DNA from: Mesorhizobium sp. dw_380
Lineage (GTDB): Bacteria > Pseudomonadota > Alphaproteobacteria > Rhizobiales > Rhizobiaceae
DNA: 64,000 bases
Assembly: GCF_018588885.1 (NCBI RefSeq)
Contig: NZ_JAFFIW010000019.1
Span: forward strand, 1 to 64,000
Direction: 5' to 3'
Made by a program: the position numbers and the translations under genes. The notes beneath the pieces were generated by a model. It did not search any database. It was not told the DNA's origin and saw only the letters and a list, made by a program, of their open reading frames with translations. Position 1 is the first letter of the stretch. Each line of letters opens with the position of its first letter. Shown here in pieces: positions 1 to 7,637 of this stretch.

Positions 1-1
1 C

Positions 2-817
2 TTCAACTTCGGCAACAACACCGGCGACTACACCGACCAGAGCACCGGACCTTACGGCAATGCGAACCGTAACAACTGGCAGGGGCACAACAAGGGTACC
101 TCGCTGAACTTCGCCTGGATCCAGCTCGGTGGCCTGCGTGTCGGTAAGGACGAATCGGCTTTCGATACGTTCATCGGCTATGCCGGCAACGTCATCCAGG
201 ACACGATTGTTCCTTACGGCGGCTTCGATACCAACGTCGTCCAGTACTACTTCGATGCCGGCAACGGCTTCTCGGCAGTGGTCTCTCTCGAAGAGGGTTA
301 CGGCGACTACTCGATCGACAGCTATGTTCCGCATGTCGTCGGTGGCGTGAAGTGGACGCAGGGCTGGGGCGCCATCACCGGCGTCGTTGCTTATGATAGC
401 AACTACGAGGAAGTGGCCGGCAAGGTTCGCCTGGACGTGAATGCAACCAACGAACTGTCGCTGTTCATCATGGCCGGTTACGGCTCTGACGACAACCTGA
501 ACGACCCGACCAACCCGATCGACGTGGCCGGCCGCGGTATGTACAAGCAGTGGGGCGGCAACTGGGCAGTGTGGGGCGGTGGCACCTACAAGTTCAACGA
601 GAAGACCTCGTTCAACCTCCAGGCCTCGTATGACGATTGGAAGGACATCGGCATCGCGGCGAACGTTGCCTATGACATCGTTCCCGGCTTCACGGTCACG
701 GCCGAAGTCGACTGGCAGCGCGTTGGCCAGGGCGCCATCGACAACAGCTCCATCTGGTTCGGCGCCGACAAGAAGAGCAACGTCGGCGGTATCCTCCGCT
801 TCCAGCGCTCGTTCTAA
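2..817 (+). CDS. Rhizobial-type outer-membrane porin, C-terminal part (5' end outside window)
   Basis: The reading frame is open from the first bases of the window, so only the last 271 or so residues of the porin are here. The protein would form a beta-barrel in the outer membrane for passive diffusion of small solutes. The sequence shows alternating short polar/aromatic strands rich in Gly, Asn, Trp and Tyr (for example ELSLFIMAGYGSDD and WAVWGGGTYKF), no long hydrophobic helix, and a terminal phenylalanine (LRFQRSF), the usual signal for the BAM machinery. This matches the alphaproteobacterial porin family (Omp2b-like). A strong terminator follows 25 bases after the stop. The substrate cannot be told from the sequence. 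Confidence 0.9.
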   Translation, partial: FNFGNNTGDYTDQSTGPYGNANRNNWQGHNKGTSLNFAWIQLGGLRVGKDESAFDTFIGYAGNVIQDTIVPYGGFDTNVVQYYFDAGNGFSAVVSLEEGYGDYSIDSYVPHVVGGVKWTQGWGAITGVVAYDSNYEEVAGKVRLDVNATNELSLFIMAGYGSDDNLNDPTNPIDVAGRGMYKQWGGNWAVWGGGTYKFNEKTSFNLQASYDDWKDIGIAANVAYDIVPGFTVTAEVDWQRVGQGAIDNSSIWFGADKKSNVGGILRFQRSF

Positions 818-841
818 TAGATTTCGCTTTGTCGAAATCGA

Positions 842-869
842 AACCCGGCGGGCAACCGCCGGGTTTTTT
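842..869 (+). terminator. Rho-independent terminator of the porin gene
   Basis: A 10-bp perfect stem (AACCCGGCGG / CCGCCGGGTT) with a GCAA tetraloop is followed by further T residues. It lies 25 bases after the porin stop codon. Confidence 0.92.
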
Positions 870-1071
870 CATGGGTTCGTCAAAAATGCAGCTATGCTGC
901 AAACAGGCCCGCGTCCCTGTTTTTTTGAAGGTTTGCGGCCGGCAGCAGCCGGCGAAGCCGAGGCGCGCGGCACTGACAATTTCGCCTGGTGTCTCAGCCG
1001 GTGGGCAGCTCCGTCACGCGGTCGCACGACCCACTGTCAGTCCGATTAGGGCGCAGAACATTCGTGAGAGA

Positions 1072-2733
1072 TCAAGCCCCAGCCAGATCGCCCAAGGCTT
1101 CTATCAACGGCCGAAGCCTGCTTTCGTAGCTTTTCCAACGCTTGACGGATGATTTGTAGATCGGTTGACGAACCTGCCAGCGGCTGATCGTTCTGACGGG
1201 ACCAGCCTTTTCGAAGAAACGAAGACAGGCATCGTTCCACGCCAGACCAAGGTGCTCCACAAGACGGCGTGACTGCCCTTCCTGATCAAAGACAAGGTCT
1301 TCGTAGCGATTCTCCAAAATACGCCCAGGAAGAACCGTCTTCCAATGGCGCATCAGGCGATCATATTCGCGATAGTAGAGCCCAAGCTGGGCAAGATCCG
1401 AGTTATACTGATGCGCCCTGTTGAGATTTGAGACGAAGCAAGAAAAACAATTGTCAATCGGATCGCGCCTGCAATGAACGATCCGGGCGTTTGGAAAGAG
1501 AAGGGCGATAAGGCCGATACTCTCGAAATTATGTGGCATCTTGTCAACGATACGCGACGCCGCGGGTCCATAGAGATGCAAGTTGGATAGGTATTCTCCG
1601 GCGAGTGCCATGGATTGCTGTTTCGTCATAGACCCGACCGGCTGCCCGAATGCGAGCCCCGGCTGCAATTTGAGGCCGTTGGCCACTGCGATTCGCCCCA
1701 GCTTGGTGAGTTCTCCCGCGCCGTGGACCTCGGGATGGCTGGAACAGATCTGTTCGGTCAGTGTCGTGCCCGAACGCGGCATTCCCAGCACGAATACCGG
1801 CGTTTCGGATGGGTCACCATATCCTGCCCTCGCCGCAAAGAACTCCGGATTGAACAGTTCGATCCACGCGTCGACCTGCCGACGATAGGATTCAATGTCA
1901 AAACTGAAACCCCTGTTCGTGGCGGCCCTGAGAAAATGATCCATGGCTTCATCGTGACGGCCAAGATCGTCCAGGATCTTGCCCGCAGCCATGTGAAGCT
2001 CAGAGGGCTCATCGGCCGGATTCGTCGTTTTTCGAAGTTCGTCCAGAATGAATTTGAGTTCGGGCGGCTCGGTGGAAAATTTTTGAACCGCCACAAGAGT
2101 CTTATAGGATGAAGGCACGCTTACACGCCTAGCGATATTCTCGTTCAGGCAGACCGTGGCTTCGTCCATGCGCCCGAGGTCAACGAGAGTGTTCGCGATG
2201 TCCATTCGGGCCACGGCGTTGTCCGGGTCTATCTCAAGCGCTTTCTGATAGAGCGGCAAAGCTATATCCGCCTTGCTAAACGCGGCATAAGCGTCGCCAA
2301 GCCCGCGCAGTGCCTCCATGAAATCCGGCTTCAGCTCGCAGGCGCGCTGCAAATGATGAACCGCGAGGGGGTAATCGCCGACCTTTAAACAGGCTTCGCC
2401 CAGACTAAGCCGATAATGTGGATTGTTGGGCTCCCTCGTTGCCGCGCGCGCGAGATATTTAATCGCCAACTCGTCGTCGAAACCGAGACCCAGCATGCCA
2501 AGAATGTAGAGCGCAAGCGCGTGATCGGGCGAGCGCATCAGGACACGATGACAAAGCTCTTCTGCCTCTGGCAACCGTTTGGCTTGTTGAAGTTCCAGCG
2601 CCTGTTTCAGCAACATATCGTCGGTCGGCCCACGCGAAGCTCCGTGCTTCGGTAGTTGGGCCAAAGGTCCGATCTTTTGCGCTGGCTGCTTCTTGAGATG
2701 CTTGGACCAGGCGGGCGGCAATCGCGAGTTCAT
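1072..2733 (-). CDS. TPR-sulfotransferase fusion protein, copy 1
   Basis: 553 residues. The N-terminal half (about residues 40-270) is a run of tetratricopeptide repeats. The C-terminal half is a PAPS-dependent sulfotransferase domain: the 5'-phosphosulfate loop PVFVLGMPRSGTTLTEQIC lies near residue 311 and the 3'-phosphate binding segment RIVHCRRDPIDNCFSCFV near residue 415. There is no signal peptide or membrane segment. TPR-sulfotransferases are presumed to sulfate a protein or glycan held by the repeats; the acceptor is unknown. It is a tandem paralogue of the next gene (3052-4719, same strand), with the same N-terminus (LPPAWSKHLK) and C-terminus (WQVRQPIYKSSVKRWK). The two genes share a leader containing TTTTTGCTAGCGAGG just before the ATG. 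Confidence 0.88.
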   Translation of the reverse strand: MNSRLPPAWSKHLKKQPAQKIGPLAQLPKHGASRGPTDDMLLKQALELQQAKRLPEAEELCHRVLMRSPDHALALYILGMLGLGFDDELAIKYLARAATREPNNPHYRLSLGEACLKVGDYPLAVHHLQRACELKPDFMEALRGLGDAYAAFSKADIALPLYQKALEIDPDNAVARMDIANTLVDLGRMDEATVCLNENIARRVSVPSSYKTLVAVQKFSTEPPELKFILDELRKTTNPADEPSELHMAAGKILDDLGRHDEAMDHFLRAATNRGFSFDIESYRRQVDAWIELFNPEFFAARAGYGDPSETPVFVLGMPRSGTTLTEQICSSHPEVHGAGELTKLGRIAVANGLKLQPGLAFGQPVGSMTKQQSMALAGEYLSNLHLYGPAASRIVDKMPHNFESIGLIALLFPNARIVHCRRDPIDNCFSCFVSNLNRAHQYNSDLAQLGLYYREYDRLMRHWKTVLPGRILENRYEDLVFDQEGQSRRLVEHLGLAWNDACLRFFEKAGPVRTISRWQVRQPIYKSSVKRWKSYESRLRPLIEALGDLAGA

Positions 2734-2737
2734 CGTC

Positions 2738-2752
2738 CCTCGCTAGCAAAAA
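2738..2752 (-). promoter_or_regulatory. Conserved leader and ribosome-binding site of TPR-sulfotransferase copy 1
   Basis: Minus-strand TTTTTGCTAGCGAGG is identical, in sequence and almost in position, to the leader of the second copy at 4724-4738. GCGAGG is the likely ribosome-binding site. It supports the chosen start codons of both paralogues. Confidence 0.6.
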
Positions 2753-2822
2753 CCGCCCGCGGAAGCCAGCATGGGATAAACCGTCGGGCTGATGCGGAGA
2801 CACCTGCTGGCGTGCCAAATCC

Positions 2823-2878
2823 TGGCGGCGGGGCATGCCAAGCACGAAGACAGGCACTTCAGAAGAGCTGCCAGCCTA
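2823..2878 (-). pseudogene. Fragment of a third TPR-sulfotransferase copy
   Basis: On the minus strand this stretch reads GSSSEVPVFVLGMPRR directly after an in-frame stop codon. It matches the segment before and through the sulfotransferase 5'-phosphosulfate loop of both neighbours (GNPSEVPVFVVGMPRSGTT and GDPSETPVFVLGMPRSGTT). Similarity stops inside the loop, and neither the upstream nor the downstream part of the domain is recognisable. The rest of the 318-base spacer between the two intact copies (2734-3051) holds the conserved leader of copy 1 and no other gene. I infer that it was left by unequal recombination or deletion within a tandem array. Confidence 0.7.
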
Positions 2879-3051
2879 CGTGTCGGTAGCAACACATCTT
2901 CAGTCGAGAAATGGGAACTCATTCAGGAGCGGAGCCAACCTCTGATCGCGCTTTTTATTGCGCTTTGTAGGCTGCGGTGGCGTGCATCAAAAGTTCTTCG
3001 CCTGGTTTTTCAGCCTCACACGAGCCACGGCGTGCAAATCGCGAGTTACGA

Positions 3052-4719
3052 TCAGGTATCCGCCAGGTCGCCCAACGCCTCAATCAGCGGCTGAATCTCC
3101 GTCTCGTAGTTTTTCCAGCGCTTGACGGAAGATTTATAAATCGGTTGACGAACTTGCCAGCGGCTGAGCGTGTTGACCGAACCGTCCCTGTCGAAAAACC
3201 GCAGGCAGGCGTCATCCCAAGGCAGCCCAAGATAATCTATCAGGCGGCGCGACTGCGCTTCCTGATCCTCAACTAGAGTTTCGTAGCGGTTTTCGAAGAT
3301 AAGGCCGGGAAAAACCTCGTGCCAATGCTGCATCAGCCGGTCATATTCGCGGTAGTATAGGCCAAGCGTTCTCAGATCGGTGTTGTAGGCGTGTCCCTCG
3401 CCGAATCTCAAGACAAAGCAAGAAACGCAGTTGTCGATAGCATCACGACGGCAATGAATGATGCGCGCGTTGGGGAAGAGAAGGCCGATTAAACCGATCA
3501 GTTCAAAATTGTGCGGCATCTTATCCATGATCCGAGATGCAGCAGGTGCTCGCTCGCTCAGATAAGTCAGGTGCTCTTCGGCCAATGTTCCGGATAGGCC
3601 TTTTGTGATCGACGCGATCGCCTGGTTCAAATTTTCGGCCGACGACTTTCTAAGTCCGATCGCGTTCGCGACCCGCCTGAGCTTCATAAGTTCGCCCGCG
3701 CCATAAACATAGGGATGACTTGCGCAAATCTGTTCCGTAAGCGTCGTTCCCGAGCGAGGCATCCCGACCACGAACACAGGAACTTCGGAAGGATTTCCAT
3801 AGCCGGTCCTGGCAGCCAACATCTCAGGCGTGAAGGTCTCAATTATCGCGTCGACCCAGCGACGGTATAGGTCAATATTGAAGTTGTGGCCTGAGGCCTG
3901 TTTGGCTCTGTTGAAATGGTCGAACGCTTCCTTATAGCGCTTGAGGTCGTTCAGTACCTTACCGGCCGCCAGATGGAGCTCCTCCGCGTCGTCCGGGTCG
4001 AGCTTGGAATTTCCGAGCTCATGAAGGATGGATTTGAGTTCCTTTGGCTCGTCAGTGAACTTTTGCGTCTGCACAAGATCGTTGTAGGCTGTCGGCACAG
4101 CGATGCGACGTTGGATTGCCTCATGGAGGTAACCAGCTGCTTCGTCCATGCGCCCTACACTGGTGAGTGCACGGGCCAATCCGATCCGCACCTTTGGATG
4201 ATCCCGGTTGGTTTTCAGTGCCTTCTCGAAGAGCGGCAAAGCCAACTCAGGCTTGTCAAACTCGATGTAGGCGTCCCCCAACGCACAAAGTGCCTCGATA
4301 AGGCCTGGCTGCAACTCCAAAGCATACTGCATATGCTTGATTGCCGGTGAATATTCGCTGACCTTCACATAGGCCGAGGCTAGGCCAAGGTGGTAATAGG
4401 GGTTTTTCGGCTCCTCGCCGACCGCGCGTGCGAAATATCGCAAGGCCGCCTCGTCCTCGTAGCCCAGGCAAATGGTCCCCAGGATATACAGAGCGAGAGG
4501 ATGGTTAGGCGTGCGCGCTAGCACCCGAAGACATAGGTCCTGGGCCTCGTTAAGCCGTTTCGCCTGCTGAAACTGATACGCCTGCTCCAGCAACGCAGCG
4601 TCTGCCTGTGCATGTGAAAGCGAATTTGCTTTCGGCAGATTTGGCTGAGGGAATTTGGGTTTCGGCGCGGGGCCGGACTTGAGATGTTTGGACCAGGCTG
4701 GCGGCAGACGATTGTTCAT
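3052..4719 (-). CDS. TPR-sulfotransferase fusion protein, copy 2
   Basis: 555 residues, built like its downstream paralogue: tetratricopeptide repeats at about residues 40-270, then a sulfotransferase domain with PVFVVGMPRSGTTLTEQIC near residue 311 and RIIHCRRDAIDNCVSCFV near residue 416. It is a cytoplasmic enzyme type that transfers sulfate from PAPS; the acceptor is not known. The two paralogues differ most in the TPR half, which fits different partners for the same catalysis (inference). The start ATG is supported by the shared leader TTTTTGCTAGCGAGG. No sulfate-activation gene is nearby. Confidence 0.88.
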   Translation of the reverse strand: MNNRLPPAWSKHLKSGPAPKPKFPQPNLPKANSLSHAQADAALLEQAYQFQQAKRLNEAQDLCLRVLARTPNHPLALYILGTICLGYEDEAALRYFARAVGEEPKNPYYHLGLASAYVKVSEYSPAIKHMQYALELQPGLIEALCALGDAYIEFDKPELALPLFEKALKTNRDHPKVRIGLARALTSVGRMDEAAGYLHEAIQRRIAVPTAYNDLVQTQKFTDEPKELKSILHELGNSKLDPDDAEELHLAAGKVLNDLKRYKEAFDHFNRAKQASGHNFNIDLYRRWVDAIIETFTPEMLAARTGYGNPSEVPVFVVGMPRSGTTLTEQICASHPYVYGAGELMKLRRVANAIGLRKSSAENLNQAIASITKGLSGTLAEEHLTYLSERAPAASRIMDKMPHNFELIGLIGLLFPNARIIHCRRDAIDNCVSCFVLRFGEGHAYNTDLRTLGLYYREYDRLMQHWHEVFPGLIFENRYETLVEDQEAQSRRLIDYLGLPWDDACLRFFDRDGSVNTLSRWQVRQPIYKSSVKRWKNYETEIQPLIEALGDLADT

Positions 4720-4723
4720 TTTG

Positions 4724-4738
4724 CCTCGCTAGCAAAAA
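4724..4738 (-). promoter_or_regulatory. Conserved leader and ribosome-binding site of TPR-sulfotransferase copy 2
   Basis: TTTTTGCTAGCGAGG on the minus strand ends five bases before the ATG and is identical to the leader of copy 1 at 2738-2752. Similarity continues weakly about 15 bases further upstream. Confidence 0.6.
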
Positions 4739-4837
4739 GTGGCGAACGAATCCAGCGTCACAGATCCGCCCTGCGAAGCCTTGCGCCAACCACCCGGTCA
4801 CGTTAGCAAGAAATCCCTCTCCACGCGAGCTTCCGCC

Positions 4838-5950
4838 ATGCGTCTGCGCCCTCCCCTCACGCCTATCATCGCAGCACTTCCCTCGACCGTGCCGTTTGTC
4901 GGCCCCGAAGCGCAGGAGCGCGAGCGCGGGCGGGCTTTCCGGGCCCGCATCGGTGCCAATGAGAGCAGTTTTGGCCCTTCGCCTCGTGTCATTGCCCGCA
5001 TGGCCGAGATCGCCCGCGACATGTGGATGTATTGCGATCCCGACAATTACGACCTGAAGGTCGCGGCTGCCGCGCATCATGATGTGGCGGTCGAGAACGT
5101 CGTTGTCGGCGAAGGCATTGATGGCCTGCTCAGCCTGGTGGCGCGCATGTATGTGGCATCAGGCGATGCCGTGGTGACCTCGCTTGGTGCCTATCCGACC
5201 TTCAACTTCCATGTCGCCGGCGTCGGGGGGAGGCTGGTGACTGTCCCTTACGAGAACGACCGCGAAAGCCTGGACGGCCTGCTCATGGCGGTCATCAAGG
5301 AGGACGCGCCGCTCGTCTATCTGTCCAACCCGGACAATCCGATGGGCAGTTGGTGGGAGGCGGACGAGATCATCCGCTTCATCAAGGCCTTGCCGGAGAC
5401 CGCCATGCTGGTGCTCGACGAGGCCTATGGCGAGTTGGGGCCGGCCTCGGCCCTGCCGCCGATTGATATCTCGCGACCAAACGTCATCCGCATGCGAACC
5501 TTTTCAAAGGCTTATGGGCTTGCCGGGATACGTTGCGGCTATGCGGTGGCGGAGGCCCAGGTGATCCGCTACTTCGAGAAGATCCGCAACCATTACGGTG
5601 TCAGCCGCATGGCGCAGATCGCCGGCGTCGAGGCGCTTGCCGACCAAGCCTATCTTGAGACGGTGGTGGCGCGGGTGGCCACCGGGCGCCGGCGCATCAC
5701 TGACATCGCCGAGCAGAACGGGCTGAAGCCGCTGGCCTCGGCGACTAATTTCGTCACCATCGATTGCGGTCATGACGCCGCCTTCGCGCTGAAAGTGCTG
5801 CAAGGGCTGTTGTCGCGAGACGTGTTCATCCGCAAGCCGATGGCGCCAGGGCTCGACCGCTGCATCCGCGTCAGTGTCGGCCTCGACCACGAACTGGACA
5901 TTTTCGCCGAGGAGCTGCCCGGAGCTTTGGCGGCGGCGCACGGGAACTAG
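4838..5950 (+). CDS. PLP-dependent aminotransferase, histidinol-phosphate aminotransferase-like (class I/II)
   Basis: 370 residues from the ATG at 4838; the frame is open further upstream, but MRLRPPLTPIIAALPSTVPF is the likelier N-terminus. Family signatures: GANESSFGPSP near the N-terminus (substrate region), VYLSNPDNPMG, LVLDEAYGE (Asp contacting the pyridine nitrogen) and TFSKAYGLAGIRCGY, where Lys224 should form the PLP Schiff base. It resembles HisC-type enzymes, but a lone gene outside a his operon may serve aromatic or another amino acid (inference). Its stop codon overlaps that of the convergent MarR gene by three bases. The TPR-sulfotransferase array is divergent upstream. Confidence 0.85.
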   Translation: MRLRPPLTPIIAALPSTVPFVGPEAQERERGRAFRARIGANESSFGPSPRVIARMAEIARDMWMYCDPDNYDLKVAAAAHHDVAVENVVVGEGIDGLLSLVARMYVASGDAVVTSLGAYPTFNFHVAGVGGRLVTVPYENDRESLDGLLMAVIKEDAPLVYLSNPDNPMGSWWEADEIIRFIKALPETAMLVLDEAYGELGPASALPPIDISRPNVIRMRTFSKAYGLAGIRCGYAVAEAQVIRYFEKIRNHYGVSRMAQIAGVEALADQAYLETVVARVATGRRRITDIAEQNGLKPLASATNFVTIDCGHDAAFALKVLQGLLSRDVFIRKPMAPGLDRCIRVSVGLDHELDIFAEELPGALAAAHGN

Positions 5951-6456
5951 AGCTCCGCTCCGCCAAGCAGATATCTGACGCGTGTCAACATATCCGACAG
6001 CTCGGCGGCTTGTTCGTCGCCCAGGCCCGCGGTGAGGCGGGCGACATCGCGATCCGCTGCTGCCTGAAGTGCGGCCAGTGCCGCCTGGCCGCGTGTGGAG
6101 AGCGATAGAACGCGCCGATGCAGGCCGTCGATTCCGGCACGCGTTTCGGTCAGGCCCGCGGCAGAGAATTTTCGAAGGATTCTTGTGACGTGGGCGGGAT
6201 CCAGCTGGAATTCCCTAGCGATGTCAGACGCTGCTGGTCCCAAATCGAGTTGAAACGCCCGTGCCAGAAAGCCCGTCCTGCCGCCGACGTCGGCGCCAAT
6301 GTGGACAGGCCGATGACCCAGTTCGAACAGCACTCGTGCTTCGGTCAGCGTATAAGCGCTGTGCGTCAAGGTTTCGTCGAGCAGCCCGATCAGGCCGGTG
6401 TAGAGCCGGTTGAAGCACCTGACATCGCGGACCAAGGCATTCCGATCGGTTGGCAT
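5947..6456 (-). CDS. MarR-family transcriptional regulator
   Basis: 169 residues from the ATG at 6456, which is preceded by TGGGGCG. An ATG at 6495 would add 13 residues but lacks a ribosome-binding site. The winged-helix region is visible: SAYTLTEARVLFELGHR, then DIAREFQLDPAHVTRILRKF as recognition helix, then a wing with GLHRRVLSLSTRGQAAL. Family members usually repress a neighbouring or divergent gene and respond to small ligands. A perfect inverted repeat at 6506-6518 between this gene and the divergent acylphosphatase gene is the probable operator. The 3' end overlaps the convergent aminotransferase gene by three bases. Confidence 0.88.
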   Translation of the reverse strand: MPTDRNALVRDVRCFNRLYTGLIGLLDETLTHSAYTLTEARVLFELGHRPVHIGADVGGRTGFLARAFQLDLGPAASDIAREFQLDPAHVTRILRKFSAAGLTETRAGIDGLHRRVLSLSTRGQAALAALQAAADRDVARLTAGLGDEQAAELSDMLTRVRYLLGGAEL

Positions 6457-6505
6457 GGCAGGGCGCCCCAGAAGATTTCCACACAGCCGGATCATGGCGA
6501 AAAAG

Positions 6506-6518
6506 TTGACTTAGTCAA
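6506..6518. promoter_or_regulatory. Inverted repeat, probable MarR operator
   Basis: TTGAC-TTA-GTCAA, a perfect 5-bp inverted repeat with a 3-base spacer in an AT-rich island. It lies 50 bases before the MarR start, in the divergent MarR-acylphosphatase spacer. MarR sites are typically short palindromes of this kind; autoregulation is inferred. Confidence 0.6.
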
Positions 6519-6637
6519 TTAATTATCGGAGCAAGTCATCTATATTCCGACGAACCACGGCCCATCGACGGCATTCTCCTTTCAAGCCAGTTGCCTTCGT
6601 TCAATCCTGCGACAGATTCTATGCGAGGGAGCGCGCC

Positions 6638-6922
6638 ATGAACGATCGAAAGAAGGCCGTGCAAGCCCGCATATATGGCGAAGTGCAAGGCGTCGGCTAC
6701 AGGATCTGGGCCCGGAGCGAAGCGACGGGGCTTGGGCTGGTCGGCTGGGTGCGCAACGAAAGGGATGGCTCGGTAACCGCGTGGCTAGCCGGCGCCGAGG
6801 GGGCGGTTTCGGCTATGATCGAGCGGCTTTGGCAAGGCCCGGCGGGCGCGTCGGTCTCGCGTATCGATGTTGAGGAACTCGAGGCGTCGACCGCGCCCGG
6901 AGACTTCAGGATTGTCGCATAG
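6638..6922 (+). CDS. acyP: Acylphosphatase
   Basis: 94 residues, the normal family length. It hydrolyses carboxyl-phosphate bonds such as acetyl phosphate or 1,3-bisphosphoglycerate in the cytoplasm. Both catalytic residues are present: Arg22 in GEVQGVGYRIW (phosphate-binding loop) and Asn40 in GWVRNERDGSV. The compact alpha/beta fold ends in the typical FRIVA strand. It is divergent from the MarR gene and is followed after 73 bases by the TetR regulator of the isovalerate operon. Its own physiological role is unclear, as for most bacterial acylphosphatases. Confidence 0.93.
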   Translation: MNDRKKAVQARIYGEVQGVGYRIWARSEATGLGLVGWVRNERDGSVTAWLAGAEGAVSAMIERLWQGPAGASVSRIDVEELEASTAPGDFRIVA

Positions 6923-6952
6923 GTGCTTTGCACGGAAGTCACCTCTTGAATT

Positions 6953-6968
6953 AATTGAACGTTCGTTT
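6953..6968. promoter_or_regulatory. Palindrome upstream of the TetR gene, candidate operator
   Basis: AANNGAACGTTCNNTT is a perfect palindrome at all specified positions (core GAACGTTC at 6957-6964). It is centred 36 bases before the TetR-family start codon at 6996. TetR proteins commonly bind such palindromes in their own promoters; binding here is inferred. Confidence 0.55.
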
Positions 6969-6995
6969 TATTATTGCCATCTTAACGAGGCGGTC

Positions 6996-7637
6996 ATGGC
7001 GCGCACCACAGGATCCGACGGCGAGCGAACCGAAGCGGCAGTCCGCGAAGCGGCGGTCAACCTGATCGCACGTTACGGCTACGAGGCGATGTCGATGCGC
7101 CAGCTGGCCGCGCAAGTCGGCGTGCAGGCCGCTGCGCTCTACCGCTATTTCCCGACAAAGGAAGAACTGCTGTTCACGCTGATGCGCGAGCACATGGAAG
7201 GGCTTCGCAAGGCCTGGGAACACGCCCGGCCAGCCGATGCCGATCCGGCGGAGCAGCTTGCGGCCTATGTCCGCAACCACATCGCCTTCCATATCGAGCG
7301 CCGGCACGCCACGCATGTGTCGAACATGGAATTGCGTAGCCTTTCACCCGACAGGCTGACGCAGATCCTGCGCATGCGCACGGCCTACGAAAAGGAACTG
7401 CGCTCCATTCTGCGCGATGGCGCCGAGACGGGCGTCTTCCGCATCGAGGACACCGGCCTGACAGCCATGGCGCTGATCCAGATGATGACCGGCGTCATCG
7501 TCTGGTTTCGGCCGGGTGAACGGCTGTCGGTCGCTGAAGTGATGGCGACATATCTGTCGATGACAATGCGCCTTGTCGGCGCGACATCCGCCGGGGAGGA
7601 ACGGCATGTACACGAACACGCTCGGCTTCGGGCATGA
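6996..7637 (+). CDS. TetR-family transcriptional regulator, first gene of the isovaleryl-CoA operon
   Basis: 213 residues from the ATG at 6996 (MARTTGSDGERTEAAVREAA). The N-terminal TetR helix-turn-helix is clear: LIARYGYEAMSMRQLAAQVGVQAAALYRYFPTKEELL. The remainder is a helical ligand-binding domain. Its last 32 bases overlap the start of the isovaleryl-CoA dehydrogenase gene, so the two are transcribed and probably translated together. It likely senses an acyl-CoA of leucine degradation and represses this operon (inference from position). The palindrome at 6953-6968 is its candidate operator. Confidence 0.88.
   Translation: MARTTGSDGERTEAAVREAAVNLIARYGYEAMSMRQLAAQVGVQAAALYRYFPTKEELLFTLMREHMEGLRKAWEHARPADADPAEQLAAYVRNHIAFHIERRHATHVSNMELRSLSPDRLTQILRMRTAYEKELRSILRDGAETGVFRIEDTGLTAMALIQMMTGVIVWFRPGERLSVAEVMATYLSMTMRLVGATSAGEERHVHEHARLRA

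Noticed and set aside
4739..4837. Upstream start of the aminotransferase at 4739
   Set aside because: The 33 extra residues have no family match, while the ATG at 4838 begins with the conserved RPPLTPIIAALPSTVPF segment.
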